Shown piece after piece: positions 30,150 to 41,090 of a DNA stretch of 64,000 bases (position 1 is its first letter; the number at the start of each line of letters is the position of its first letter). The DNA is from Schistocerca nitens (Eukaryota; Arthropoda; Insecta; Orthoptera; Acrididae), in the NCBI RefSeq assembly GCF_023898315.1, contig NC_064616.1, positions 530,801,102 to 530,865,101 on the forward strand. Direction: 5' to 3'. A program made the position numbers and the translations under genes. A model generated the notes under the pieces. The model searched no databases and had not been told where the DNA came from. It worked only from the letters and a program-made list of their open reading frames with translations.

Positions 30150-33100
30150 TGATTAAATGCCTCTAGGAGCAATCCCAGTGGTAGTGATATGTAGGGCATT
30201 GTAGTATATTCCTAGAGTCATTGTTTAAAGATAGTTCTTGAAATTTTATAAATAGGCTTTGTCAGAATAATTCACATCTATCTTCAAAAAGTCTGACAGT
30301 TCAGTTTATTCGGCAGCTCTGTGACATTCTCCCATGTGTCAAACAAGCCTGTGACAATTCAAGCTGCCCTTCTCTGAATGCATTTAATATCACCTGTTAG
30401 TTCCATTTTGTATGGGTCCAAAACACTTGAGCAATATTCCAGGATGGCTCACAAGAGTGATGTGTATGCAATCTTCTTTGTAGACTGGTTGCATTTCTTC
30501 AGTAATTTACTAATAAACCAAAAACCCACCTTATTCATGACTGAGGCTATGAGCTCATTCCATTTCATATCCCCACAAAGAGTTAGACACAGGTATTTAT
30601 ATGAATTAACTGATTCAAACTGTGTCTCACTGATATTATAGTCACAGAATACTACACTTTTTCATTCAGTGAAGTGCACAATTTCACATTTCTTAACATT
30701 TAAATGAAGTTACCACCTTTGCATCCCTTTGAAATGTTATCAAGCTCTGACTGAATATTTATGCAGTTTATTGCAGACAGTACTTCATTATAGACAACTG
30801 TATCATCTGAAAAAGTCTCAGGTTACTATTGTCTGCAATATCATTAATATATGAAATGAACAGCAAGAGTTCCAGCACAGTTCTCTGGAGTATACCTGAA
30901 ATTACTTTTACATCTGTTGATGACTCTCCATCCTAGATAACTTGTTGCATACTCCCTACCAATAATACTCAATCCAGTCACTAATTTCGCTTGGTGCCCC
31001 ATATGATTGTACTTTTGATAATAAGCACATATGTAGTACTGAGTCAAATGCTTTCCAGAAATCAAGAAATGCTTCATCTACCTGACTGCTTTGGACTAAA
31101 CCTTTCAGTAAGTCATCTGAGAAAAGTGTGAGCTGGGTTCCACATGAGCAATGTTTTCAGAATCCATGGTGGTTGGCAAGGAGGAAGTCGTTCTGTTTGA
31201 GATACCTCATTATGTGTGAGCACAGAATATATTCGAAAATTCAATGACCAATTTATGTCATGGATGTTTGCATAGTTTTGTGGATCACTTGTGCTACTCT
31301 TCTTCTAGACTCTTTTTTGTTCAAGGGATCTATTATAGATTGTAGTTAAAGTGGAGGCTAACTCAACCATAACTTCATCATAGAAACTGACAGGGATTCC
31401 ATTGGGTCCCAGAGCTTTGTTCAGTTTTCATGATTTCAACTGTTTTTCAATGCTGCTGACACTAACACTTATTTCACTCATCTCTTCAGTGATACGAGCA
31501 TAAAATTGTGGCTATTCTTCTGGGGTTTCCTTTTTAAAGGAACATCAGAAAATGAAGTTAAGCATTTTTGCTCTTGCGTTGTTAACCTTAATTAAGTCTC
31601 ATTCACAAGTGACTGGTCACTAACTTTGGTGAAACTAACAGCTTTTATGAATGACCAGAATTTCTTGGTGTTTTGTGGAAGTTCATTTGACAATATTCTG
31701 CAATGATAGTCACTGAAGGCTTCAAGAATTGCTCTTTGTCACATTTATGCATTTCAGTTCCCTCTGTCTGTAGCCTTATGGTTTGTTTTACACTTGACAT
31801 GCACTAGTCTGTTTGTTTTGAAGTTTCAACAATATTATGAAAAGGCTAGGTTGCTACTTACCAAATAGTGGAGATGTTGAGTTGCAGGCAGACACAACAA
31901 AAAGACTGCCAAAAAAGTCATCTTTCAGCCAAAAGGCCTTCTTCTAAAGTAGACAAGACACAAACATTCACTCAAGCACAGCACACACACCTGACCAAAG
32001 TTCCTGGCGCCTCAGCAATTTGGCCAAAAGCTAACTTGTTTGTTACTCTTTTTGCTGCACCTGCCTGCGACTCAACATCTCCACTATCTGGTGAGTAGCA
32101 GTCTATTCTTTTCATGTTATTGTCATTATTACATCCTGGATTTTCCATCTTTAAAGATTCCTTTACAGTGACTGTATAGCATGGAGGGTCACTCCCATAA
32201 TGAACTGTTCTAGTGGGTACATATCTGCCCCATGCATGGTTAACTATTCTTTGAAACTTGGTCCATAGTCTTTCTACATGCTACTCTCCTGTGCTAAAAC
32301 TTTTGTGTTCCTACTGCTTCTTTATCTTGTTTAATGATCATAGATATTATGTTTCTGTTTGTTTTAGTTGCCCTTTGTACTTTGGTAATCATTGTTGCCA
32401 CAACCCTCATGGTCACTAATACTAGTTTAGATGTGGACAACCTCAAAGAGGTCAGGTCTACTTGTTGCCATTTTGTCTAACATATTTTCATTATGTCTGG
32501 GGTTCTGAAAGTTTGTTCTTCATTGTTTTCTGAGAAGGCATTTAGTAATGTTTCACAGGATGTCTTGTCATGCCCACCACTAACAAAACTGTAATTTTCC
32601 CAGTTGATTGTAGGATGATTAAAGTATTCACCAATGATTACAGCAGGATTGGGAAACTTAGATGCAAGTGAAATCAGGTTTTGTCTAAAGTTTTGGATTA
32701 CAGTCAGAGGTGAGTCTAGTGGTCAATAGAAGGCTCAATTTACAATTTTATGCCCACCACCAATATTGACTCTTGCTCATATAATATCACTTGCAGCTTC
32801 AGTTTCTACCTTGGTGAATTTGAATTGCATTTCTGATGTGACAAATACACCATCTCCATTTTGCATTAGGCTGTTCTTTCAATATACACTTAAATTTTTC
32901 TGAGAAATCTCACTGTTACCAACTTCAGGTTTTAACCTGCTTTCCATATTTTGTACTATGTGAGGTTCACTGCTTTTTAGGAGCACTTAAAACCTGCATT
33001 TTTTGTGAATGCTTCGACAGTCTGCTAGCATTTTAATATTCTTGCCTGAGGGGGCCATTCCTTTGTGTCTTACACTAATACATCTGGGTTTCCTACAGCT

Positions 33101-33215
33101 ATCATTATGTTGGCTGCATGGAGAGTTGCATAATCTAACAAAACCTTTGGTGCACCCCACACACAATTAGTTCTCTGGGTAGTAGCCAATGAGGTGTAGT
33201 GCACACCTGACCCAT
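30150..33215 (-). pseudogene. CR1-like LINE with endonuclease and RT, split by a short inverted-repeat element
   Basis: Endonuclease pieces at 32130-33000 read NGDGVFVTSEMQFKFTKVE, SDIIWARVNIGGG, DSPLTVIQNFRQNLISLA and a GDFNHPTINW-type block, here GEYFNHPTINWENYS. RT pieces at 30840-31830 include VDEAFLDFWKAFDSVLH, SNFRYTPENCAGTLAVHFIY (changed GVPQGT-VLGPLLF block) and IYINDIADNSNLRLF. The C-terminus fades toward 30150. The copy is non-functional. It shares its general type with the LINE at 747-2760. Confidence 0.75.
31831..32121. mobile_element. short inverted-repeat (MITE-like) element inside a LINE
   Basis: The left end AATATTATGAAAAGGCTAGG and the right end TCTATTCTTTTCATGTTATT are inverted copies. 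The inverted repeats extend about 70 bases each (left: CACCAAATAGTGGAG-like, TTGAGTTGCAGGCAGACACA; right: TGCCTGCGACTCAACATCTCC, CTATCTGGTGAGTAGCA). Left TTTCAGCCAAAAGGCC and right GGCCAAAAGCTAA are inner inverted parts. There is no coding capacity. I remember this as a frequent locust repeat; that is memory, not shown. Confidence 0.75.
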
Positions 33216-33536
33216 TCAGAGAGGCCCTACAGTCATCAACCCTATAGTGCAAGTCCAAGGCCTTTTGTAGGTATGCAGTTTCGTGAGTTTTACCAAGCTT
33301 GGCTTTAGTTTTATTATCTGACAGCAATGTTCCAAAGTTCCAAGATCTATTATAACTACTTTACAATTATTCCTGTCAATATCTGTAAGTACTTGGTCTA
33401 AAATTGAAGCTGAACTTTTTGAAACAGTTGTAGCAGTGTTTTCCATTTGTGCCATACCAAAAGTGCTCAAAATATTTAGGAACTTATTAATAATTTTACT
33501 CTCAACACTTTTATGAATATTTGTGCTTCCACATAT
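33216..33536 (-). pseudogene. LINE endonuclease C-terminal fragment
   Basis: The minus-strand frame has NKFLNILSTFGMAQMENTAT, SSASILDQVLTDID and VVIIDLGTLEHCCQI. The pattern LDQ-LT followed by a changed SDH box (LEHC) is that of the end of an AP-type LINE endonuclease. It overlaps the neighbouring LINE in another frame near 33216-33327. It is probably a second, separate LINE fragment. Confidence 0.55.
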
Positions 33537-34110
33537 GAGGGGCATTCAATAAATACTGCAACACATTATTTTCAGCCAGTTTCAGTTGAAAAAAGGTGGA
33601 ATTTTCTATGGGATATCATGGAATATTTGCACTTCAGCCTCTATAATTTCATGAAGTTACACTAGGTGGCAGTGCTATATGTGGCCTTGAAAATGCTATC
33701 TTTAACAGAGGTGCAGTCCAAGCACGGAGCAGTCATTGCATTTATTTTGGCAGAAAACCAGAGCATCATAGATGTTCATAGTCACTTGCCGAATGTCGAC
33801 AGAGACCTGGCAGTGAATCAAAGTATGGTGGGTTGTTGTATGAGGCCTCTGTCATTATTGAAAGGTCACACAAACCTGTTTGATCAACTGCATGCCGGGT
33901 GGTCACACACAGCTGTCACTCCTGCAATTTTGCAATGTGTGGACACACTCATTTGAATTGAGTGGAGGATCACAATCAAATGCCTCACTGCACGTGTTCA
34001 CATTGTTGCCACTAGTGTGGGAAGCTACAGTACCTTATTCAGGTCATCACCTATGGTGTATGTCTTGTCTGATCACCTTTTGTGAAACCCTTACACAAAG
34101 TTCCTAAACC
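33537..34110 (+). pseudogene. mariner-like transposon 5' fragment
   Basis: The left end GAGGGGCATTCAATAAATAC starts at 33537 and is of a mariner type. The transposase N-terminus follows in frame from about 33690 with SLTEVQSKHGAVIAFILAEN, IIDVHSHLPNVDRDLAVNQS and HTAVTPAILQCVDTLI, a helix-turn-helix region of mariner type. The catalytic part is missing, so the copy is 3'-truncated or decayed from about 34100. Confidence 0.65.
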
Positions 34111-35519
34111 CTCAATCACCTGATCAAGCCCAGCAATCTGCACGAAAATGCTTACTTATCATATAATAGAGGTCCTCCACCTCAGTCATGACTGCTTCCT
34201 AACAGTGGCTCTCCCTTTTCCTCAACATATACGCCTTTTCTTATTCTTCCTAATGATGGGCAGAGTTTGCTGCACGCATCCTACTTCTACACCACCTCAA
34301 GGCTCTTCTCCCCTCAACTCTACCAGAACTGAATCTACTAATGGAACACAGAAAATAATATAATAAACTATTTTCATCAGAAATGTTCCTCAGGTCTTAA
34401 GAATTAAGTGGCAAAAGGCCACCTTGCAGCACTTGTTACTTTCTTTGAATAGTTTCTAAATCACACAAATAGATCTTTTCATTGAGTTTCCTTTGTCACA
34501 TATTCTGTTATTTCATACACATATGTGACACAGCTGTATTGATACTTAACAGCAGCACATTGCTCATGCAAAGTTTTTAGCCTCCTCGCAGTAGGTATGG
34601 GCATGGACTCATATGGTAGGTTCTCAAGGCACCATGGGTGAACTAGTAAGGAATTGGTCGGAGTACACAGAGAGTGTTTAGTCAGAGTTCTGCAACAAGC
34701 CTCTGGCATCACAGAGGTCATGTGGCACTGTACATAAAGTTTTTGGTATCTGACAATGGCTAGTGGGGGTCACGGTCACTTGTGCATCGGCAGGTCACTA
34801 TGTTGCTGCCCACTCAGGAAGTGAAGTGACGAGCAGCACCAATTGACTTATGCACGGGACTTTGATTCTGGTTTTGTTGAGCTTATTTGTTCTGTTTGTT
34901 TAGGCTCAGGCTCTGTAGTTACAGGCTGCTGGACTATTTTGCTGTGCAATACACACTCTGCTTCAGAAGTGTTTTAATTACCCTGTGTACAGCTTTAAGA
35001 ACATTTTGTGGAACTAAGACGAACAATGGTCCTTCCATGTGGTACTGCAAGATTGCTTCTTCCAGCTTGTTTTGTTTTAAAAAGGCACAAGTACCTTATG
35101 CATATGGCAGAATGATTATAAGTAGTAGTTTGTGTGGATGAATGTGGCCATGTTGTGGTGCTCAATGTTAAAATTGTATGGTGTTTAACTGTATGTTTCC
35201 TCTGTTGTAGAAACCTGTGCAAACTTGGTTAGTATTAAGTGAAGGAATGGTGAAGAGTGTGAAGGGATGAACTGGTTGTCAAGTCCTGTGGTCTCATGTA
35301 CCCAGTGAGTCACCAGTAGCCAATTGGATCCCATGGAAATTTATCTTAAAGCTTCTTTAAGTCATTCCCCAGCTTCAGGACAGACCATTTTCACATGTAT
35401 GGATGTGTGTACTCTGCAACTGGTTGGCAAAGCAAATTCTGTAACATCCTCTGTTTACCATGAGCATCTACCTCTGTATGCTTGTATTGCTTAAATCACT
35501 CAGTGCTGTACTGTTTACT
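34111..35519. other. no recognisable gene
   Basis: Short frames in both strands have no recognisable motif. No repeat pair was seen. The sequence may hold decayed mobile elements. Confidence 0.35.
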
Positions 35520-36130
35520 GAATACTTGTCTAGAAATAATCAAATTTCCTGCAGGGCTACGCCCATAAAATTTCTTTTCATATCTATTCACCTGTGTATC
35601 ATTTGCTGAATTTAACTGATGGTAGCTTTGCATATCTTGCATGTTCTAACTGCTCTGACTAATTTCTTGAGAAAGGGCAGTGCCTGATGTCTAGGTTAGT
35701 ATTGACTGTATACAAAGTTTTCATTGTTAGATTGTTTTACAATAAAAAGGGTAAGGCCCATTAATTCAGTGTACTCTCTTGTATTTCTTGTGTATTTTCA
35801 CATTTCTGAGATAATTGTCATAACAAAGGGCAGCGCCTGACATCAAAGTCAAGGTTGAATTTGGAACCATAGCAGTTCCGCAGAGTAATCCAACATTAAA
35901 TAATATTTGTTAAAGGGCTAAAGCCTATTCCTTAAATGTAAATCTGATTTTTCTCTGGTGTATCTATTGTGTATTTGACTGCACAAGGTATTTTTTTAAG
36001 GGAGGGCAGTGCTGATGTCAAGGGTAAGATTAACATTGGAATTATCATGTCATCTAAGGCAGGCTTCCACAGAGTAACTCAAGTTTTAATAATATTTGCT
36101 AAAGTGGCTACGGCCTGCTGACTATGTGAA
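35520..36130 (+). repeat. diverged tandem array, period about 170-200 bp
   Basis: Two landmark pairs recur in order. One is AAAGGGCAGTGCCTGATGTC (35671), AAAGGGCAGCGCCTGACATC (35825) and GAGGGCAGTGCTGATGTC (36003). The other is GGGCTACGCCC (35554), GGGTAAGGCCC (35750), GGGCTAAAGCC (35918) and TGGCTACGGCC (36103). Three full units and part of a fourth are present, clearly diverged from one another. No coding meaning is seen. Confidence 0.7.
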
Positions 36131-39100
36131 TCTCTTATTAAAATTGTACCAAAGAGTGCTTGTGCAAAGGAAATGGTTTGTTAAATAAATATTATGTAAT
36201 GGCATTCAGAGGCTATCCATTCAAGAGAACGCTTGCATTCAAGTCTGACTTGCTCCAATGGTTGTCTCTAGTTTCCTATCCCTGTCATGGCAGTATCAAT
36301 ATGAGTGTGTATCATCAAGTTACAAAAATTTGTATTAATTACATACAACATAATTAATTAATGACACCAGAATCAGTTAATTTGATAAAATGGAGCATGT
36401 TCTAATTGGAAACACTAATAGATTATTGTATAAGGAAGGCTGTATTCATATGATGTTTATTAATCTCTAACATTTCATGGCTCTTCACCTACAATTTCTT
36501 TAAGTATTTGGAACACATCTTTGAATGACCTATTTCTCATCCAAATGGCTCTGCATTATAAACTCACAGGTGGGTAAATAACTTTTTCAATGAAATATTC
36601 AAAGTGATTATTATTTTTACTTTTAAAATGTACTAACATTCTTCTGAGATTTCTTTCACTGCTGTATATATTGATTTAGTGCTACAGTATGCCTAATACA
36701 TGTCAATGACCAACAGAAAAAATAGTTTCATTGTGTGCAGGTGAAGTCTTGAACAAAAGCTTGATGTAATGAATCAAGTGTTAAATTTACATCTCCACCC
36801 ACATATATCTCTTCGTAATCTTTCATTGTCTTTTCACATTCTGTGTTCCTTTCTGTCTTATTATCATGCTGAGAAGCTGCCTCTATTTTTAAATGTGTCT
36901 GGTAGTCCTACCACAAACATTACAGATCTGTTAAGCATGACCTTTTACCAGATTTATTTGCATTCAACTTGTGTGCACCATGTAGTATCTGACATAGGCT
37001 CAGAAGTTTTCTTTCATGTTTTTGAGTAGGGGTGGTCAATCATTAAACAAATTACACATAAACCCAATAGATCTGGCAGTAGTAACTACATTCCTTTGGA
37101 ATTCTTGATACCCTGTGTACCTCTAGTAACTTCTTATGTCATTATCTTTCTTCTTCATTTTGTTGTAAATTAAAGTTACTTTCAGTAAAGTTGCAGCCAT
37201 ACATGTGATCCAAAATATAATCATAAAATCATAGCTGACTGCATTTCATGAATGCTAAAGTGTCGTCAACCATCTCTGTTCACTGTGATTCATTTTTCAA
37301 ATTTCCTTGTATGTGTCACCTATGTCTATGATTTTCAAAGTGAAGTAGGCCTATATTGTAGTGTGAGATATCAATGCAAGTCTTTGTTTAGGAAGAAAAG
37401 TGTACTTTTTGACCTTTTAAGGACTAAAGTAGTAAAATTCTTCACTGTTAAAAATACTTAACACAATTCTCGAAGCTTGTTTTGTAACATTATATATTTC
37501 CTCCTAATTTTTTTCCCATTAATGCAGTATACTGCAATATTTTCTACATTACATTTAAATTCTCCCTCAGTCACTGAAATTGTCTATTAAGTAGCTCTGT
37601 TCTCTTTATATGCACTAACAGTCAGCATTAAATCAGGAAGAAATACTTAATCCTCTCTATCTGTACAAGTAAATTTTGTCATAACTCTTTGTTATATTCA
37701 TACATTTCATCACCACAAGGCAAAAGCTTTATGCTATATGGGATATGTGTGAGTTCATTCCATAAACTTCAGTTACTTAAATTTATGTTCAATAATGCAT
37801 TAGTCGGCTATAAGACTTATCAGATTCAAAACTCATGACAGTTTGCTTCATGTATAAAATGAGAAATTAGTTTATCAGTAGTGAGAAATATAGTACCATC
37901 TCATGCACAAGCGTTTAGAAATTTGATTTTTATGTGACACATGTGTGTGGTATATCTATCAAACTGCCCCTACCTATGATAATGTCTTCTGCTAGGACTA
38001 ATGATTGACTAAAATATTTACTCAAACATATGATACATTATGCTGATTTAAAAATGTTGCAGCACTTGTAGAGTTTCTGTTTAAGGACCTCTGCTGCTCA
38101 TCTTCAACTGACTGCCACCATTTCAGAATTTCTGCAATAGTGTCCACTAAGGAGCTTAAGAAAATAGCAAATAGGAACTTGGATAACTGCAAACACACAA
38201 CTTCTTTTAAATTTATTATAGTGCTAAAAAATAACAACTTCAAGGAATATGCTTTACAATGTCTACTACTCATAAATGCCAGATATCTGAATTAAAGCTT
38301 CACATACATTTAAATTTCAATCTAGTCATCAGGCATACTTTATTAAATTAGTTTCAACAGTTTTTAAAATTATTTATATACTCCACAGATACTTTGTCTC
38401 ACTTACTTTACTGATAGCAAAAGATTTTCTGTAATGCACGTGTCATGGAAAACAGTACTACAATTTTTCCATTAAAATCTTAGCATTTGTACATAGTAAG
38501 ATTTCTTGTCTGTTAATTTTGGTTTGAAGTTGTAACATATTATGGTCAACAGTAGTGCAATATATATGTACAGGTTATATGAAAGAGTGCTATTGTGCTC
38601 ACTTCAATAACTGCTTTTTTTTTTAAATAATTCATGTAAACTTCACACTGAATTCTACTCAGTCAGTCATCTTTAAAAGAAGTGGTGTATGAGAAACACA
38701 TTAACCTTGGACTGCTGACATTCTTCCTTGTTTGTGGACTAGGAAGAGGTTATTAAAGAGGATGATCTTCACCATTAGTACACATCCAAAGTTATGTTTG
38801 GTTGGTTGAAGTATTTGTATGTTGAATACTTATTATTCTTGGTGAAGTTTATTTTACGTATTAAAGGCTAAATGTCAACTTCAATTACCTAAGGTTTAAA
38901 TTTTTGAGAATATGTCACCATCAAATCTCAAGCACTGCCTCTTCAAATTCTATTTACATAGGCCAATCCTAATCTCTACTACCCCACAAACAAATCAGAA
39001 AAAAAGAAATCAAACAAATAGTGTAACTGGTAAATTGTATCCCAAACATAGACCTTTGAAGTCTACTTCTTTGTTTTTAAAGAATATATGTTAGTACATT

Positions 39101-40254
39101 TTACATTCCATTCATTTCAATACCTATCATTTACATTTTAGCATGGATAGTATTATTTTCATCATCTATTATCAATAATCTACTCAGATTGTAAATGAAG
39201 TCATACATACAATCTCCAGTGGCAAACAGTTAGAGTGGTTATATATTCCAAATATTTGCATAGGCATAAAGACAACAAAAAACATTATTAAAGTGTGCTA
39301 TAACACTAAATTATTCTCACTATAACCAAAAATGAATAGAATTGCTAGTTATATATATTTGCCAGTCTGTATTGTCTTGTACATATATATGATTATCATA
39401 ATATTTTTCATTGAATTTTTCTCTCAAACCATACAAAAAATTCAGAAATATTTGAAAAAAGTAGTACAGTTCTAATGATCTGGCACACCTGCTTCAAGGC
39501 ATGTGGAAAAAATCTTTGTAATGATGTATCAGTATGAACTAACTGTGGATTTCATTTGCTCACTTCACACATAGCTCAGAAAAGATGATCATAACATTAT
39601 TTGTAGTCACAGCATTCTATGTCTTTATCACAAAGAGCAGACTAAGACCAAAATAGAAAAGCTCTAAGTTCTGCTGCATCTGAATATCTGCAAATGCAGT
39701 AACAACTAAAAATATAATGCTGAAATTATGTGTAAACATCATATCATATTTACAATAAGTAATTCACATTCACAACATCAGTACTTGATTGTGTTGTTCA
39801 CAGTAAGGCAAATATCAGAAAACATTAACACTGAAGTTCATTTCTTTAAATGGTATGCTAATGCACTAGTGATACTTTCATTCAACACATGGTATGAATA
39901 TTACAGTACAGTATAGTCCAACTACCCTTAAGTATGCACCATAAATTTAATGACAAAAGTTGTCATAACAAACTATACATAACTTTTTACATGTAATAAT
40001 ATATTATGGTTATCATATATTCGTTAACAAGACAACAATACCCGTGAACTTTCACAAAGGTAAATCTAGGTGCTTGCACCCCGGTGTTCTTGATAGTATA
40101 TGCAGTATAGGGTAATTCATAAACATAACAGCACATATTGTAGTATCAAATACAAGTCAGACCTTTCAAAAGAAGAGTAATAAGTTAAAATGAAAGAGAA
40201 ATGGCTTTCTTTGAATATGTAAGATGAAATATGCTTGTGGATAATTATTTTCCC
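36131..40254 (-). other. region downstream of the nSyb stop; probably includes its 3' UTR
   Basis: AT-rich, with no transposon end, LINE motif or tRNA head recognised, in contrast to its surroundings. Part of it must be the 3' untranslated region of nSyb, because the stop codon is at 40255. Candidate poly(A) signals (TTTATT on the plus strand) occur near 38338 and 38847, but the true end cannot be set from sequence alone. Long 3' UTRs are common in insect neuronal genes. Confidence 0.45.
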
Positions 40255-40376
40255 TTAGCGAGTTTTTGGAGGTTCTTGTGGAGCCTGAGGAGGTATCTGT
40301 CCCATATTCTGAGTCATTCCAGGAGCTGGTGGTGGTGGTGGAGGTGCTACAGGAGCTGAATCAGGCATCAATTTAA
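40255..40376 (-). CDS. nSyb: neuronal synaptobrevin (VAMP), terminal coding exon
   Basis: The acceptor reads CTTTTATTTCAG and the exon starts at 40376. Joined in phase 1 to the transmembrane exon, it encodes VKLMPDSAPVAPPPPPPAPG, then about 20 residues rich in Gln and Pro, and TAA at 40255-40257. Fly nSyb also has a proline-rich tail after its membrane anchor, so the layout fits an insect v-SNARE whose short C-terminus faces the vesicle lumen. Synaptobrevin on synaptic vesicles pairs with syntaxin and SNAP-25 to drive transmitter release. The SNARE motif itself is not in the window. The codon phase agreement, the intact frame and the splice site support a real exon. The tail could be one of several alternative C-termini, as splicing variants are known in flies. 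Confidence 0.8.
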
Positions 40377-41090
40377 CTGAAATAAAAGAAAATAGTTACA
40401 TCTTATTGTCTCACAATTACTGGACTATAAACAAATAATTAAAACCAATTAAAAAGCTGTATGGATAGTGCCAATGCTTTTCTTGTTATACATATATGTG
40501 TAAACATGCTCCTTTCAGTCTAATGTTTTCTTTAAAATTTGTTTTATTATCTGAATTTTAAACCTACAAAGTAAAACTCATAGTATTGTTATTATTACTA
40601 CTTATTACCACATATGATAGTCTCTCTTAACCTTACATTATAAGAATACAAACAATTAAGAATATACACACAATAAAATACAAATACATTAAGAAAACAA
40701 GTAACATTAGTATGTAGATTATTTAAAAAAGGCTCTACTTAGCTCAAACTGGTAGCTACTTAATTGTAGAAAATTTCATTACTAATAATTTAACACCACC
40801 ACCTGCTTTAGCTACATGTTCTATCCACTCTTTGTGTACACTCTGTAATGCGTATCAAAATATTTGTCAATTGAAAACAGTATCTGCAATCATAGTTTAT
40901 GTTCCAAGCTTTCCCACTGACCATGACTGTTCTTCAGGAGGCAACACAAATAGATTTAGTGACACCACAAGAAAACCATCATGTTTTAGGGAACTGACAG
41001 GTAGGGTGTTCAAATAATCCTTCTCTTTAGAATTATAACAACAAATAACATATCTTGCATGATAGGTTTCCTGGTTTTACTTTATAGAAC
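40377..41090. other. intron sequence with no recognisable element
   Basis: AT-rich, no domain or repeat end recognised. The faded 3' end of the LINE to the right may reach into it. Confidence 0.35.
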
